Positions 52,193 to 60,607 of a DNA stretch of 64,000 nucleotides are shown piece after piece. Within the stretch, counting starts at the first letter, position 1. Every line of letters begins with the position of its first letter. The stretch covers positions 25,219 through 89,218 of the forward strand of contig JAFQRA010000018.1 in NCBI GenBank assembly GCA_017410325.1, written 5' to 3'. The notes beneath the pieces are model-generated. The model was not told the DNA's origin, made no database searches, and was given only the letters and a program-made list of their open reading frames with translations. Made by a program: the position numbers and the translations under genes. This stretch comes from Clostridia bacterium (GTDB lineage: Bacteria > Bacillota > Clostridia > Oscillospirales > Acutalibacteraceae).

Positions 52193-52750
52193 CTATTCTT
52201 CTTCGCTGAACGGCTCGACACCGCCGGAAATAAGCGTTTCAAAGCAGGTGTCCCTGCCCTGTATCTCAAAACGTATGCCTTCAATGTGCAGATAGCGGAT
52301 GTAAGCGTAGTCGTAACTGTTGAGCTTTCTGTTGTAATAGTCATCCGAATGTGAGGCAATATAGATTTCGTTGTCGCTCCTGTCTATTACAATCAGCGAG
52401 TGGTAAAACAGACCTTCCTCGTTGCCCAGCTGAATAATGTCGCCTCTTTCAATTCTGTCTGCCGTAACCTCCGTTGCAAACGGCCCCTGCTCTTTATTGT
52501 TCACCATAAAATCATAGAAAAACTGAACGCCGCTCCACGAGGGGGTACGGTCGCTTGATGAAATATAGTACCAGCCGTAGGTCGGCGTGTAATTCATAAC
52601 ACAGCCGCCTGCGAATATGCACTGCGAAACGAAGTTCGTGCAGTCGCCGCCAATGCCGTTGAAGCTGAAAAACAGGGGATTGCGGTCAAGTGCCCAGCGT
52701 TTTGCATAGGCAAGCGCCTTGTCGCGGTTGTATTCTTTCGTTACAAACAT
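52193..52750 (-). CDS. Amidase_6-type putative cysteine amidase
   Basis: The 185-residue protein fits the Amidase_6 (PF12671) family. The N-terminal helix YNRDKALAYAKRWALDRN leads into the probable nucleophile motif GGDCTNFVSQ (Cys near residue 36), and the likely His is in FYHSLIVID near 117. The segment PSWSGVQFFYDFM is also typical. Such proteins are thought to cleave amide bonds in cell-wall or spore material. No signal peptide is visible, so secretion would need another route. An AAGGAGG site precedes the ATG. About 145 bases between it and the previous gene hold only a weak hairpin near 52077-52100. Confidence 0.82.
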   Translation of the reverse strand: MFVTKEYNRDKALAYAKRWALDRNPLFFSFNGIGGDCTNFVSQCIFAGGCVMNYTPTYGWYYISSSDRTPSWSGVQFFYDFMVNNKEQGPFATEVTADRIERGDIIQLGNEEGLFYHSLIVIDRSDNEIYIASHSDDYYNRKLNSYDYAYIRYLHIEGIRFEIQGRDTCFETLISGGVEPFSEEE

Positions 52751-52802
52751 CGGGTAAAACCTCCTTCACAAAAGCCTATACCGCATTTTATGTTTTTTGC
52801 TG

Positions 52803-52831
52803 TTGAAAGTTCGTGTGTGAAGTGCTATAAT
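52803..52831 (+). promoter_or_regulatory. Promoter of the DUF554 gene
   Basis: TTGAAA (52803-52808), a 17-base spacer and TATAAT (52826-52831) with a TGC extension make a near-perfect extended promoter. Confidence 0.8.
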
Positions 52832-52863
52832 CATTTGCAGTTTTTGTTTGGAGAGGTTTTCGG

Positions 52864-53565
52864 ATGGAAAAAATACTTGCTTTAACAGGCAGCTTTGTAA
52901 ATGTTGTGCTCGTTATTGCCGGCGGTTCAATAGGTCTTTTGCTGAAAAAAGGCTTGCCCGAAAGGGTTTCCGATGCCGTTATGAAGGCTATGGGGCTTTG
53001 CGTGCTGTTTATCGGTATAGACGGTGCGCTTGAGGGCACAAATGCGCTGATAGCCGTTATTTCAATGGCGATAGGTACGGTAATCGGCAGCTGGCTTGAC
53101 CTGGACAGACGGATTAATAACGTTGCTTCAAAAATAGAAAGCAAGCTCACCAAGCCCGGCGGAAAGGCACAGTTTGCCGAGGGCTTTGTTTCCGCAACCC
53201 TGCTTTTCAGTATAGGTGCCATGGCTATTGTCGGCTCGCTTGACAGCGGAATTTCGGGCGACCACGAAACGCTGATTACAAAATCCGTAATTGACTGCGT
53301 AACCTCAATTGTGCTTGCTTCAACTCTGGGTTGGGGTGTGCTTGCAAGTGCCGTGCCCGTTTTCGTTTATCAGGGCAGCATAACGATGCTTTCCGGATTC
53401 ATAGCACCGCTTCTTAACGATTATACTGTTGCGCATATGACCTGCGTGGGTTCTCTGCTGATTATTGCCATAGGTCTTAATATGCTGAAAATAACAAATA
53501 TAAAGGTTATGAACAGTCTGCCGGCCGTATTTTTACCCATTGCGGTGTGTATTTTTCTCAAATAA
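52864..53565 (+). CDS. DUF554 (YdfK-like) membrane protein
   Basis: The 233-residue protein has about seven membrane spans and the DUF554 features GSFVNVVLVIAGGSIGLLL near residue 9, IGTVIGSWLDLD near 69 and SIGAMAIVGSLDSGISGDHE near 115. The function of the family is not known. Its start has a TTGGAGAGG ribosome site. It is monocistronic and followed by the promoter of the lipoprotein genes. It is 33 codons shorter than no typical member, so it looks complete. Confidence 0.9.
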   Translation: MEKILALTGSFVNVVLVIAGGSIGLLLKKGLPERVSDAVMKAMGLCVLFIGIDGALEGTNALIAVISMAIGTVIGSWLDLDRRINNVASKIESKLTKPGGKAQFAEGFVSATLLFSIGAMAIVGSLDSGISGDHETLITKSVIDCVTSIVLASTLGWGVLASAVPVFVYQGSITMLSGFIAPLLNDYTVAHMTCVGSLLIIAIGLNMLKITNIKVMNSLPAVFLPIAVCIFLK

Positions 53566-53598
53566 GCAAAATTTTACGATTTTGTTATCTATTTATTA

Positions 53599-53628
53599 TT
53601 GACTAATGCGTATGATTTTTGGTATAGT
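53599..53628 (+). promoter_or_regulatory. Promoter of the first tandem lipoprotein gene
   Basis: TTGACT (53599-53604), an 18-base spacer and TATAGT (53623-53628), 60 bases before the start. Confidence 0.65.
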
Positions 53629-53687
53629 GTTAAGCAGAGACCGTTTGAAGGTCCCACAAAAAATTTGAAATGAGAGGGATATTTCTA

Positions 53688-54572
53688 ATGAAAAAAGTAC
53701 TTACCTCAGTTCTCGCACTGCTTATGGCAGCAATTATGGTTCTCACATTTGCAGCTTGCGGCGGCAATGACGAACCCGAAACCACAACAGAAGCTCCCGT
53801 AGCCGATTCAACAGAAGCTGTTGACGCAACAGAAGCTCCTTCCGAAGCTGAATCCACAGAGGCTGCATCCGAAGCAGAGTCCACAGAACTTGCTTCCGAA
53901 GGCGAATCCACAGAAGCTGCTTCCGAAGCAGAGTCCGTTGATGCAGAAGACGTTGTTGTTCCCACAGAAAAGGCAGACATCGTAGCTCTTTACAACGAGG
54001 CTGCAGCTAAGGCTGTTTCCGCAAAGCCCGGCTTCAAGAAGACTGTTACAACAGAGCTCCAGAACCTCGAAATGGGTGCTATCGGTAAGCTCGATATGGT
54101 TCGTGATGCTGTCGGCGGTTTCCTTGGCGAAGGTACAGAAACAATCACAGCCACAAAGGGTAAGGCTTCAAACGAAATCGTTAAGAGCACACTTTCCGCA
54201 GCAGACGTTACAGATGCAAAGTGCAAGCTTTCAGCTGACGGTAAGTATTACGAAGTAACAATCGTTGTTAAGAACGAAACTAACCCCCTCAAGGGTAAGA
54301 GCGCTCTCAGCAGATTCACAAACGACTATAAGGACGTTAACGAAATGCACGAAGGCCTTCAGAGCGAGGGTGCTTCCGCTGAAAAGATTACCTGCACGGT
54401 AAAGACAGCTACAATCAAGGCTAAGATTGCCGTTGCCGACAAGTCCTTCAGCACACTTGATTACACAGTTAAGATTGACGCACTTCTCGAAAAGGTTAAC
54501 TACGTTCTTACTGTTAAGCAGGCAACAGGCACAATCTATACAACAGTTAAGTTTGCTAACTTCGCATATTAA
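53688..54572 (+). CDS. Tandem lipoprotein 1, acidic repeat linker
   Basis: The 294-residue protein has a lipoprotein signal (KK, hydrophobic run, lipobox AAC followed by GGNDEPE, the modified Cys near residue 24). A Thr/Glu/Ala/Ser-rich linker of 9-residue units (TEAPSEAES, TEAASEAES, TELASEGES) leads to an alpha/beta domain of about 200 residues. That domain has no family I recognise. The linker probably spans the cell wall. The start ATG at 53688 is chosen over 53670 because GAGAGGG lies before it. Codon use and base composition match its two neighbours. Confidence 0.78.
   Translation: MKKVLTSVLALLMAAIMVLTFAACGGNDEPETTTEAPVADSTEAVDATEAPSEAESTEAASEAESTELASEGESTEAASEAESVDAEDVVVPTEKADIVALYNEAAAKAVSAKPGFKKTVTTELQNLEMGAIGKLDMVRDAVGGFLGEGTETITATKGKASNEIVKSTLSAADVTDAKCKLSADGKYYEVTIVVKNETNPLKGKSALSRFTNDYKDVNEMHEGLQSEGASAEKITCTVKTATIKAKIAVADKSFSTLDYTVKIDALLEKVNYVLTVKQATGTIYTTVKFANFAY
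53829..53936 (+). repeat. 27-bp tandem repeats in the linker of lipoprotein 1
   Basis: Four 27-base units encode the 9-residue pattern TEAxSExES. The units are imperfect copies and closely match the linker of the next gene. Confidence 0.8.
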
Positions 54573-54644
54573 TCAGTAATTTTAGTCGGGTGCGAAACCG
54601 ATTAAAAATAAAAAAATTAAACCAAAACGAAAGGATCTTTCATC

Positions 54645-55529
54645 ATGAAAAAGCTTTTAGCTCTCCTTATGGCTCTCGCAATGGTATTTACCCTCGCAGC
54701 TTGCGGCGGTAACGATGAGCCCGAAACAACCACAGAAGCTCCCGTAGCAGACTCAACAGAGGCTGTTGACGCAACAGAAGCTCCCTCCGAAGCAGAGTCC
54801 ACAGAGGCTGCTTCCGAGGCAGAATCCACAGAAGCTGCATCCGAAGCAGAGTCCACAGAGGCTGCTTCCGAAGAAGCAACAGAAGCTGCTCCCGCAGGCG
54901 ATATGACAAAGGCTGAGTTCGTTGCATTTATCAATGCTGAAACAGCTAAGATTGCAAAGAGCGGTAAGTACACGGCAAACAGAGTTTGTAAGTACACAAA
55001 CCCCATCGATGTCGGCGGTGCAACAGATACTCTTAACGGCATCATCAAGGCTATCGACGAAAACTCCAGCCTCGATACAGTTGTTGGTGACTTCCTCGGT
55101 ATCGGTACAACAACAGGTAACGTTCCTAAGGACGATGTCAAGGGCGATTACAGAATTATGGCTACATCCCTTAAGGAAAGCGACCTCGGCTCCTTCTCTG
55201 TTAAGGATGGCGTTTACAGCTTCACTCTTGCAAATGCTACCAACCCCAAGAAGACAGCTGCTACTCCCTTTGCAAGATTTACAAACGACTTCATCACACA
55301 CGAAGAGGTCGTTGACGGTATTGCTGAGTTCACAAGTGCTATAAAGGTTAAGAGCACAACAGTCAACTACAAGAACATCAAGGTTGATGTTACCGTTAAG
55401 GACGGCAAAATCACAAACATCAAGTACTCTTATGCTTTTGATGCTAAGCTTACACTTTCCGTTCTTGTTACAATCAACGGTACAGGTGCTGCTGTTACAA
55501 ACGGCACATTCTCCAACATCAACTATTAA
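54645..55529 (+). CDS. Tandem lipoprotein 2, acidic repeat linker
   Basis: The 294-residue protein repeats the design of its left neighbour. It has a lipoprotein signal with the lipobox LAAC near residue 20, a nearly identical start of the mature chain (GGNDEPETTTEAPVADS) and four 9-residue repeat units. The folded domain differs but retains patterns such as RFTNDF near the same position as RFTNDY in the first protein, so the genes are diverged paralogues. An AAAGGAT site precedes the ATG. Function unknown; it may be a surface-exposed binding or envelope protein. Confidence 0.78.
   Translation: MKKLLALLMALAMVFTLAACGGNDEPETTTEAPVADSTEAVDATEAPSEAESTEAASEAESTEAASEAESTEAASEEATEAAPAGDMTKAEFVAFINAETAKIAKSGKYTANRVCKYTNPIDVGGATDTLNGIIKAIDENSSLDTVVGDFLGIGTTTGNVPKDDVKGDYRIMATSLKESDLGSFSVKDGVYSFTLANATNPKKTAATPFARFTNDFITHEEVVDGIAEFTSAIKVKSTTVNYKNIKVDVTVKDGKITNIKYSYAFDAKLTLSVLVTINGTGAAVTNGTFSNINY
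54774..54890 (+). repeat. 27-bp tandem repeats in the linker of lipoprotein 2
   Basis: About four copies of the same 27-base unit, starting with TEAPSEAES and ending with TEAASEEA. The stretch is about 90 percent identical by eye to 53829-53936, more alike than the folded domains. Confidence 0.8.
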
Positions 55530-55551
55530 TCAGTTTTAATACAAGAAAATT

Positions 55552-55586
55552 AGCCTGTGTTCTGCTCGGAGCACAGGCTTTTTTAT
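55552..55586 (+). terminator. Terminator after lipoprotein 2
   Basis: AGCCTGTG (55552-55559) pairs with CACAGGCT (55572-55579), followed by TTTTTT. Confidence 0.85.
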
Positions 55587-55630
55587 ATTTTGGTTATTCT
55601 TATTAAGAAAAATAAAATCATTTTTTGATG

Positions 55631-55636
55631 TATAAT
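55631..55636 (+). promoter_or_regulatory. Likely -10 box of lipoprotein 3
   Basis: TATAAT lies 35 bases before the ATG; the -35 region is A-rich with no clear hexamer. Confidence 0.5.
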
Positions 55637-55670
55637 GAATATATACTAAAATGTTGAAGGATGATTTGCT

Positions 55671-56528
55671 ATGAAGAAGATATTGGCTTTGCTTATAGCT
55701 TTTGCTCTTGCTTTTTCGCTTGCTGCCTGCGGCGGCAATGATGAAATCGAAACAACAACACAGACTCCCGATACGGTTGTAACTACGGGAAATGTTGTTC
55801 CAGCAACGGACGTAACCGCCGAAAACACCGAAGCGGTTACATCTGAAGAAGCTTCTACCGGCGAAGAGGTTACGCTTGAAGCTGTTTCCGAAGAAGAAAC
55901 CACCGAAGCAAAAGGTCTTGACCTTAATGATAAGCAGGCTGTTCTTGATTATTATAATGCGGCGGTCAGAAAGACGGATGAGGACTGGCCCAAGGGTCAG
56001 CAGACGATGAAGCTCAGCCGCGATATTACCGGTGACGGTGCTCTTGTAGGTACGTTGGTTAAGATTATTACTCCTATTGCCAGGATAGTGCTTGAAAACA
56101 ACTCTAATGAAACCGATTGGGTGCCGGGTGAAGGCGACCTTAAGCTTTCCGACTGCGAATCGATTTCCGCAACAGCGAAAAACGGCGTTGTTACTGTTAA
56201 AATCAAGCTTAAATCACAGGTCGACGGCTCGGACGGCGACCCGCATAACGGCGGCTCCGTTGCAAGGGGTATAGGTACACTCGGCAGTATTGACGAGGCT
56301 CTGAGTCAGCTCGGTATTACAATTGACGAGGGCAGAGATACAGTTGCTTTGACCTATAAAAATGCTGATCTCACCGCGAATATCAGCGAGGAAACGGGCA
56401 AAATCACAAGCGGTACGTGGAAATACACCGTTGATATTTACGTCGGCGATGTTGTCGGCTCGCTAAAGGGTATCTCCGCACACATCACAAATATCCGTTC
56501 AGCAGTCGATTATCAGGTTGTTATCTGA
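55671..56528 (+). CDS. Tandem lipoprotein 3
   Basis: The 285-residue protein has a lipoprotein signal with lipobox LAAC and the same GGNDE start of the mature chain. The Thr/Glu/Val-rich linker (about residues 25-80) lacks the ordered 9-residue units. The folded domain (about 85-285) shares a pattern of paired beta strands with lipoproteins 1 and 2, and ends with a segment like AVDYQVVI. It has its own -10 box and terminator, so it is an independent unit. Function unknown. Confidence 0.75.
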   Translation: MKKILALLIAFALAFSLAACGGNDEIETTTQTPDTVVTTGNVVPATDVTAENTEAVTSEEASTGEEVTLEAVSEEETTEAKGLDLNDKQAVLDYYNAAVRKTDEDWPKGQQTMKLSRDITGDGALVGTLVKIITPIARIVLENNSNETDWVPGEGDLKLSDCESISATAKNGVVTVKIKLKSQVDGSDGDPHNGGSVARGIGTLGSIDEALSQLGITIDEGRDTVALTYKNADLTANISEETGKITSGTWKYTVDIYVGDVVGSLKGISAHITNIRSAVDYQVVI

Positions 56529-56547
56529 ATTTAATAAACGATAAAAA

Positions 56548-56578
56548 TTAAGGTCTGTTCAGTTTGAACAGACCTTAA
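56548..56578. terminator. Bidirectional terminator between lipoprotein 3 and the metallophosphoesterase
   Basis: A perfect 14-bp stem (56548-56561 with 56565-56578) with a 3-base loop and A/T-rich ends. Confidence 0.88.
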
Positions 56579-56587
56579 AAATTTGTC

Positions 56588-57715
56588 TTATTTCTTTTTG
56601 AATTTCTTAATTGCAAGTGCAATTGCGCCTGCCGTTGCGGCGGCAGCGGCAATGTGTGCCGTTGTTACGAAGGTGATGTACTGCTTGTCGTTGAAGTTGC
56701 GGAGCAGGGGACCGAGACAAGTGCATTTCAGTCCTAATTCCTTGTAGTGAACAACCTTTGTTTCAAGCTTCGTCAGGTCTCTTTCGTCAATGTCAACGAT
56801 TCTGACACAGCTTCTTGCGCCGTCCGTAAAGCAGCGGAAGCCTGCCGTTTTGCATTGACCCAGCGTAATTCCGTCAACAACGCAGGTGAAATCGTTCAGG
56901 TGGTCGTGGCCGAAGAAGGCGCCGATAACGTCACCCGTCTTTTTCCAGCTTTCGAACTGGCCGGGGTTGTATTCGGGTGCGCAGGGGTCTTCGCCGACGT
57001 AGCCGTCTGTCACACATTCGTTGCCGACGTATCGCTTGTCAGAGCGTTTCCCGTGACCTTTTACGGACGGGTAAAGCTCCCACGGCTTAGCCAATCTGTA
57101 AGCGTTTCTCTCCTCGTAAACGGGAGTGTGCTGGAAAAGAATTGCGGGCACCGGCTTGCCGCCGTTTTGCTCCTTGAGCTCATTTGCCTTGCGCTCGTAC
57201 CACGCAATCTGATCCTCGTGCACCCAGTCGTATATTGATACGTTTCTGTCCTCCCAGCAGTTGTTGGAGTCGATAAACCACAGGTTGAATGCGGTTTTAT
57301 CGCTGTCACTTGCCTGAATTGTAAGGTTAAAATTCATATCACCTGTAATTTCAGGGTCGTCGTTGAAGCAAAGGCAGTTCGGGTTGCTGACGTAAGCATC
57401 AACAATTTTTTCCTCCGTGCCCTGGTCGTGCTCGTGGTTGCCGAGCACTGCGGCAAACGGCACGCCCGCATCCGTAATCGGCTTGGTGATGAGCGCAATA
57501 TTTCCCTTGGGGTCTCTGTTGCCGTCTGTATAGGTGTCGCCCATAAGCACGCAAAGGTCTGGCTTTAGCGTTTTTACAGCCGTTTCCATAAGCAGGTGCA
57601 TATCGTGAAATCTGGCTCTGTCGTTTGCGGTGTCAAATATGCACGGCTCGTGCAAATCACCGAACAGAAGCATTCTGAATTTTCCGTTATTGTCAAATTT
57701 AAGTTGTTTTTTCAT
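56588..57715 (-). CDS. Metallophosphoesterase with C-terminal membrane anchor
   Basis: The 375-residue protein has the full calcineurin-like set: LLFGDLHEP near residue 17, LMGDTYTDG near 57, VLGNHEHDQG near 88, LFQHTPV near 196 and FGHDHLNDF near 273. A hydrophobic Ala-rich helix near residues 350-368 followed by KKFKKK is a probable C-terminal anchor. It starts two bases after the stop of the following-upstream metallophosphoesterase gene, so the two are co-transcribed. Substrate unknown; the family includes sphingomyelinase-like and nucleotide phosphodiesterases. Confidence 0.85.
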   Translation of the reverse strand: MKKQLKFDNNGKFRMLLFGDLHEPCIFDTANDRARFHDMHLLMETAVKTLKPDLCVLMGDTYTDGNRDPKGNIALITKPITDAGVPFAAVLGNHEHDQGTEEKIVDAYVSNPNCLCFNDDPEITGDMNFNLTIQASDSDKTAFNLWFIDSNNCWEDRNVSIYDWVHEDQIAWYERKANELKEQNGGKPVPAILFQHTPVYEERNAYRLAKPWELYPSVKGHGKRSDKRYVGNECVTDGYVGEDPCAPEYNPGQFESWKKTGDVIGAFFGHDHLNDFTCVVDGITLGQCKTAGFRCFTDGARSCVRIVDIDERDLTKLETKVVHYKELGLKCTCLGPLLRNFNDKQYITFVTTAHIAAAAATAGAIALAIKKFKKK

Positions 57716-57717
57716 AA

Positions 57718-59172
57718 TTAACCGAATATACCCTCAAACAGCGGAATGTCAAAGCCAAGCTGTGTATTGTCGTAATATCTGCCAATGTTGTTTATAATGC
57801 CGGCAATTGCGCTTATAACCTTAACCAGCGGATAGTACCACTGTGCAGGTGTTTTGTAGCTGTGGCCGCCCTCGTTGGTTGTTTTTTCAATGGTTATCGA
57901 GCCGATGCACTCGTCGCTTTCAACCGTGTAGGACTTGAGCACAATGCTGTCCTCGGAGAAATCGATAAGGTTGTAAATTTTTTCCTGCGTGAGTACTGCG
58001 TGGCCGATGTCACTTTCTCTCAGGCCTATTTCATCTTCTGCGCCGCGGGGTCTGTTGATTGAGCCCGTAACCATATAAATCGTACCCTGAGGGTCGGTGA
58101 TTGTGGCGTTGTTTTCAACCGCTGCAACGGGCTCGTTGTTGTAAAGCACGTTGGAAATCGTGTAGTAGTGGCTGTGGCCGAGCAGGCAAAGGTCAAAGCC
58201 GTACTTGTCTGCAAGCGGTGCCCACATAAGGCGGAGCCACTTGTTTTCGCTTTCTCTGTTGGGCTTTCTGCCGCTGTAAAGGTCGTGGTGGAAGATTGCA
58301 ACCCTCCATTTTACGTCGGGGTTTTCGGTTACGGCCTTTTTAACGAGCTTTTCGTGGTCGCCCATGCTGATGTTGTTGGAGTCCATAACGAGAAACAGCA
58401 CGTCACCCTTGACGAAATAATAGTCCGTGCCGACGTAGGATTTAACCGCCATATTGACAGTGCCGTACTGAATTGCGTTGAAGTATCTGTAGTCAACGCT
58501 CTTGCGGTCGTGGTTGCCGATACAAGGCGCAAAGGGAATCGACTTCATAAAGCCGTTCGCAGCAACACCCACATATTCCGTTCTCATACCCTCGGAGGCC
58601 TGGTCGCCGCCCGAAAGGATAAGCTCAAGTGTTGAGCCGTTTGAGACTGCCTTAGCCTGGGCAGCTTCAAGTGTTTGACCGAGCGTGTAGGCGTTGTCTC
58701 TGATGGAATCAGCATTGTTGTCGTCGTGGCTTACGTGAATATCGGAAACGTAAACGGCTGTAAAAGAATCCGCTGCGTAAGCTGCAATCTCGTAGGTTTC
58801 GCTTGTCCATTCGCCTGAACGGCAGGTATAGGAGTAGGTTTTACCTGCTTCAAGTCCGCTGATGTAAGCAACAAGGCGGTAGTCGCCCTGAGGAGTTGCA
58901 ACAGCTTGGGCTTCAAAGGTGCCGAAGGCTGAGCCGTCAGCATTCTTTACGGTAACCTCACCGCTGCCAGCGGCGGAATACCAGGAAATATATCTGTCCG
59001 AATCGTTGCTTGCAGGTGTCATTGTAACGGCGGCGGAAATTTCAGCCGCGTTTTCTGCCCAGTTAGTGTCCCATACTGCTTTGTCGAGTGCAGAAGCATT
59101 GAAGCAAACAGCACCTGAAAGCAAAATAAGTGCGGCCAGTAATACCGAAAGGGGAGTGCGTAATCTTTTCAT
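57718..59172 (-). CDS. Secreted metallophosphoesterase with purple-acid-phosphatase-like N-terminus
   Basis: The 484-residue protein has a signal peptide (about 1-28, LSVLLAALILLSGAVCFNASA). A fibronectin-like N-terminal domain follows (about 45-125, ending EAGKTYSYTCRSGEW) and then a calcineurin-like domain: VSDIHVSHDD near 146, GGDQASEG near 191, CIGNHDRKS near 220, IFHHDLYSG near 295 and LGHSHYYT near 337. The layout resembles purple acid phosphatases. It is probably exported and acts on extracellular phosphate esters. An AAAGGTG site precedes the ATG. It heads the two-gene unit with 56588. Confidence 0.87.
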   Translation of the reverse strand: MKRLRTPLSVLLAALILLSGAVCFNASALDKAVWDTNWAENAAEISAAVTMTPASNDSDRYISWYSAAGSGEVTVKNADGSAFGTFEAQAVATPQGDYRLVAYISGLEAGKTYSYTCRSGEWTSETYEIAAYAADSFTAVYVSDIHVSHDDNNADSIRDNAYTLGQTLEAAQAKAVSNGSTLELILSGGDQASEGMRTEYVGVAANGFMKSIPFAPCIGNHDRKSVDYRYFNAIQYGTVNMAVKSYVGTDYYFVKGDVLFLVMDSNNISMGDHEKLVKKAVTENPDVKWRVAIFHHDLYSGRKPNRESENKWLRLMWAPLADKYGFDLCLLGHSHYYTISNVLYNNEPVAAVENNATITDPQGTIYMVTGSINRPRGAEDEIGLRESDIGHAVLTQEKIYNLIDFSEDSIVLKSYTVESDECIGSITIEKTTNEGGHSYKTPAQWYYPLVKVISAIAGIINNIGRYYDNTQLGFDIPLFEGIFG

Positions 59173-59271
59173 GGTAATTCACCTTTCTCATACTTATTTT
59201 GATAATAATGAATTATACACCCTAAGCAAATCAAAGTCAAATTATATTAATAAAATTTAACAATAAAACAG

Positions 59272-59300
59272 TTGCCTTGCATTGGCTGATATGTTAAAAT
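59272..59300 (+). promoter_or_regulatory. Promoter of the third metallophosphoesterase of this cluster
   Basis: TTGCCT (59272-59277), a 17-base spacer and TAAAAT (59295-59300), with TG at 59292-59293. It is divergent from the 57718 gene. Confidence 0.5.
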
Positions 59301-59337
59301 CAAAAGGAATAAAACACCGAAAGGGGATTTACATAAA

Positions 59338-60540
59338 ATGGAAAACTTTACACCTGTTTTAAGGTTTGTTGCTTCAAGCGACCTTCATGCAAACCGTGAG
59401 CACCCTTCAAGAGTAGTGAACTTCCGCAAGGGTCTTGAACTTATGTACAAATACGCTGATTCCTGTCAGTACAAAAACCTCGATGCCGTAATCATCAACG
59501 GCGACTTTGCCGACGGCGGTCGAGATGAGCAAATGCAGGACGTTAAGGACGCCTTTGATGAGTGCCTCAGACCCGATACAAAGTGGATTCTGACAATGGC
59601 AAGCCACGAGTTTTTCTGCGAGGGCGGCGAGGCAGCAGCACTTGAAAAATTCGGCAGAATTTTCGGTGTACCATGCGATAACCATAACATAATTAACGGC
59701 TTCCACTTCATTTCTGTTACCACAACTAACGGTTGCCGCTTCAATGATGAAAAGCGTGCGTGGATTAAGGCTGAGCTTGACAAGGCAGTTGCGGATAACC
59801 CCTTCAAGCCGATATTTTTCTTCCAGCATCCCCATATCCAGGGTACTGTATACGGCAACGTTTACTGGGGTGAGGACGAAATTACAGATATCCTTATGAA
59901 TTATCCGCAGATTATTGATTTTTCGGGCCACTCCCACGCGCCCGTAAACGACCCCCGTTCAATCCATCAGCAGCATTTTACCTGTGTCGGCACGGGTAGC
60001 TTTAAGTATTTTGAGCTTGACGAGTTTGACAAGATTTACGGCACGGTACCCCCCAATGAGCCCGAAGCCGCACAGTTTGTGCTTGTCGAGGCAGACGAAA
60101 AGGGCAGGGTATTAATCAGACCCTACGATGTGCTCACAGAGAGCTTTTTCGGTTGTGAGTGGCTTGTTGAAACCCCGTGGGAGCCTGACAGCTTTACCTA
60201 TACCGACAATCGCTATAACACAGGCGTAAAGCCCTATTTTGCCGATGATGCAAAAATCGAAGTCAAGGTAGAAGGCAGCGACGCAACGCTTGAATTCACT
60301 CAGGCAAAAATCGATGCGGACAGAGTTAACGATTACAAGGTAACCGTCCGCCGCAAGAGCGACAACGCAATTGTCCGCCAGCTTTGCTTCTGGTCAAAGT
60401 ATTACGTTAAGAATATGCCCGAAACGGCAGGCTATAAAATTGAAAGCCTTCCCGAGGGTGAATACGTCCTCAGCGTTACCGCAAGAGGTTTCTGGAACAA
60501 CAAATCCACCAACAGCCTCACCGCAGAATTTACAGTTTAA
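59338..60540 (+). CDS. Metallophosphoesterase with ASHE in place of GNHD
   Basis: The 400-residue protein has a calcineurin-like domain: ASSDLHANRE near residue 12, INGDFADGGRD near 54, FFQHPHIQG near 163 and FSGHSHAPVN near 197. The usual GNHD/E block is MASHEFF near 87, so the bridging Asn is replaced by Ser. A C-terminal beta-rich domain of about 120 residues (280-400, ending TNSLTAEFTV) looks like an Ig or fibronectin-like module. There is no signal peptide. A GAAAGGGG site precedes the ATG. It is monocistronic. Confidence 0.82.
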   Translation: MENFTPVLRFVASSDLHANREHPSRVVNFRKGLELMYKYADSCQYKNLDAVIINGDFADGGRDEQMQDVKDAFDECLRPDTKWILTMASHEFFCEGGEAAALEKFGRIFGVPCDNHNIINGFHFISVTTTNGCRFNDEKRAWIKAELDKAVADNPFKPIFFFQHPHIQGTVYGNVYWGEDEITDILMNYPQIIDFSGHSHAPVNDPRSIHQQHFTCVGTGSFKYFELDEFDKIYGTVPPNEPEAAQFVLVEADEKGRVLIRPYDVLTESFFGCEWLVETPWEPDSFTYTDNRYNTGVKPYFADDAKIEVKVEGSDATLEFTQAKIDADRVNDYKVTVRRKSDNAIVRQLCFWSKYYVKNMPETAGYKIESLPEGEYVLSVTARGFWNNKSTNSLTAEFTV

Positions 60541-60551
60541 TAGTTAATATT

Positions 60552-60594
60552 AACCGCTCCCGGTTCATACAATTATGAACAAGAGCGGTTTTTT
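60552..60594 (+). terminator. Terminator after the ASHE metallophosphoesterase
   Basis: AACCGCTC (60552-60559) pairs with GAGCGGTT (60583-60590); an inner GTTCATA/TATGAAC stem extends it, and T-runs follow. Confidence 0.85.
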
Positions 60595-60607
60595 AAGGGG
60601 ATAGTAT

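Noticed and set aside
53829-54890. Repeats as a CRISPR array
   Set aside because: The units are contiguous without spacers and encode a regular peptide pattern in frame.
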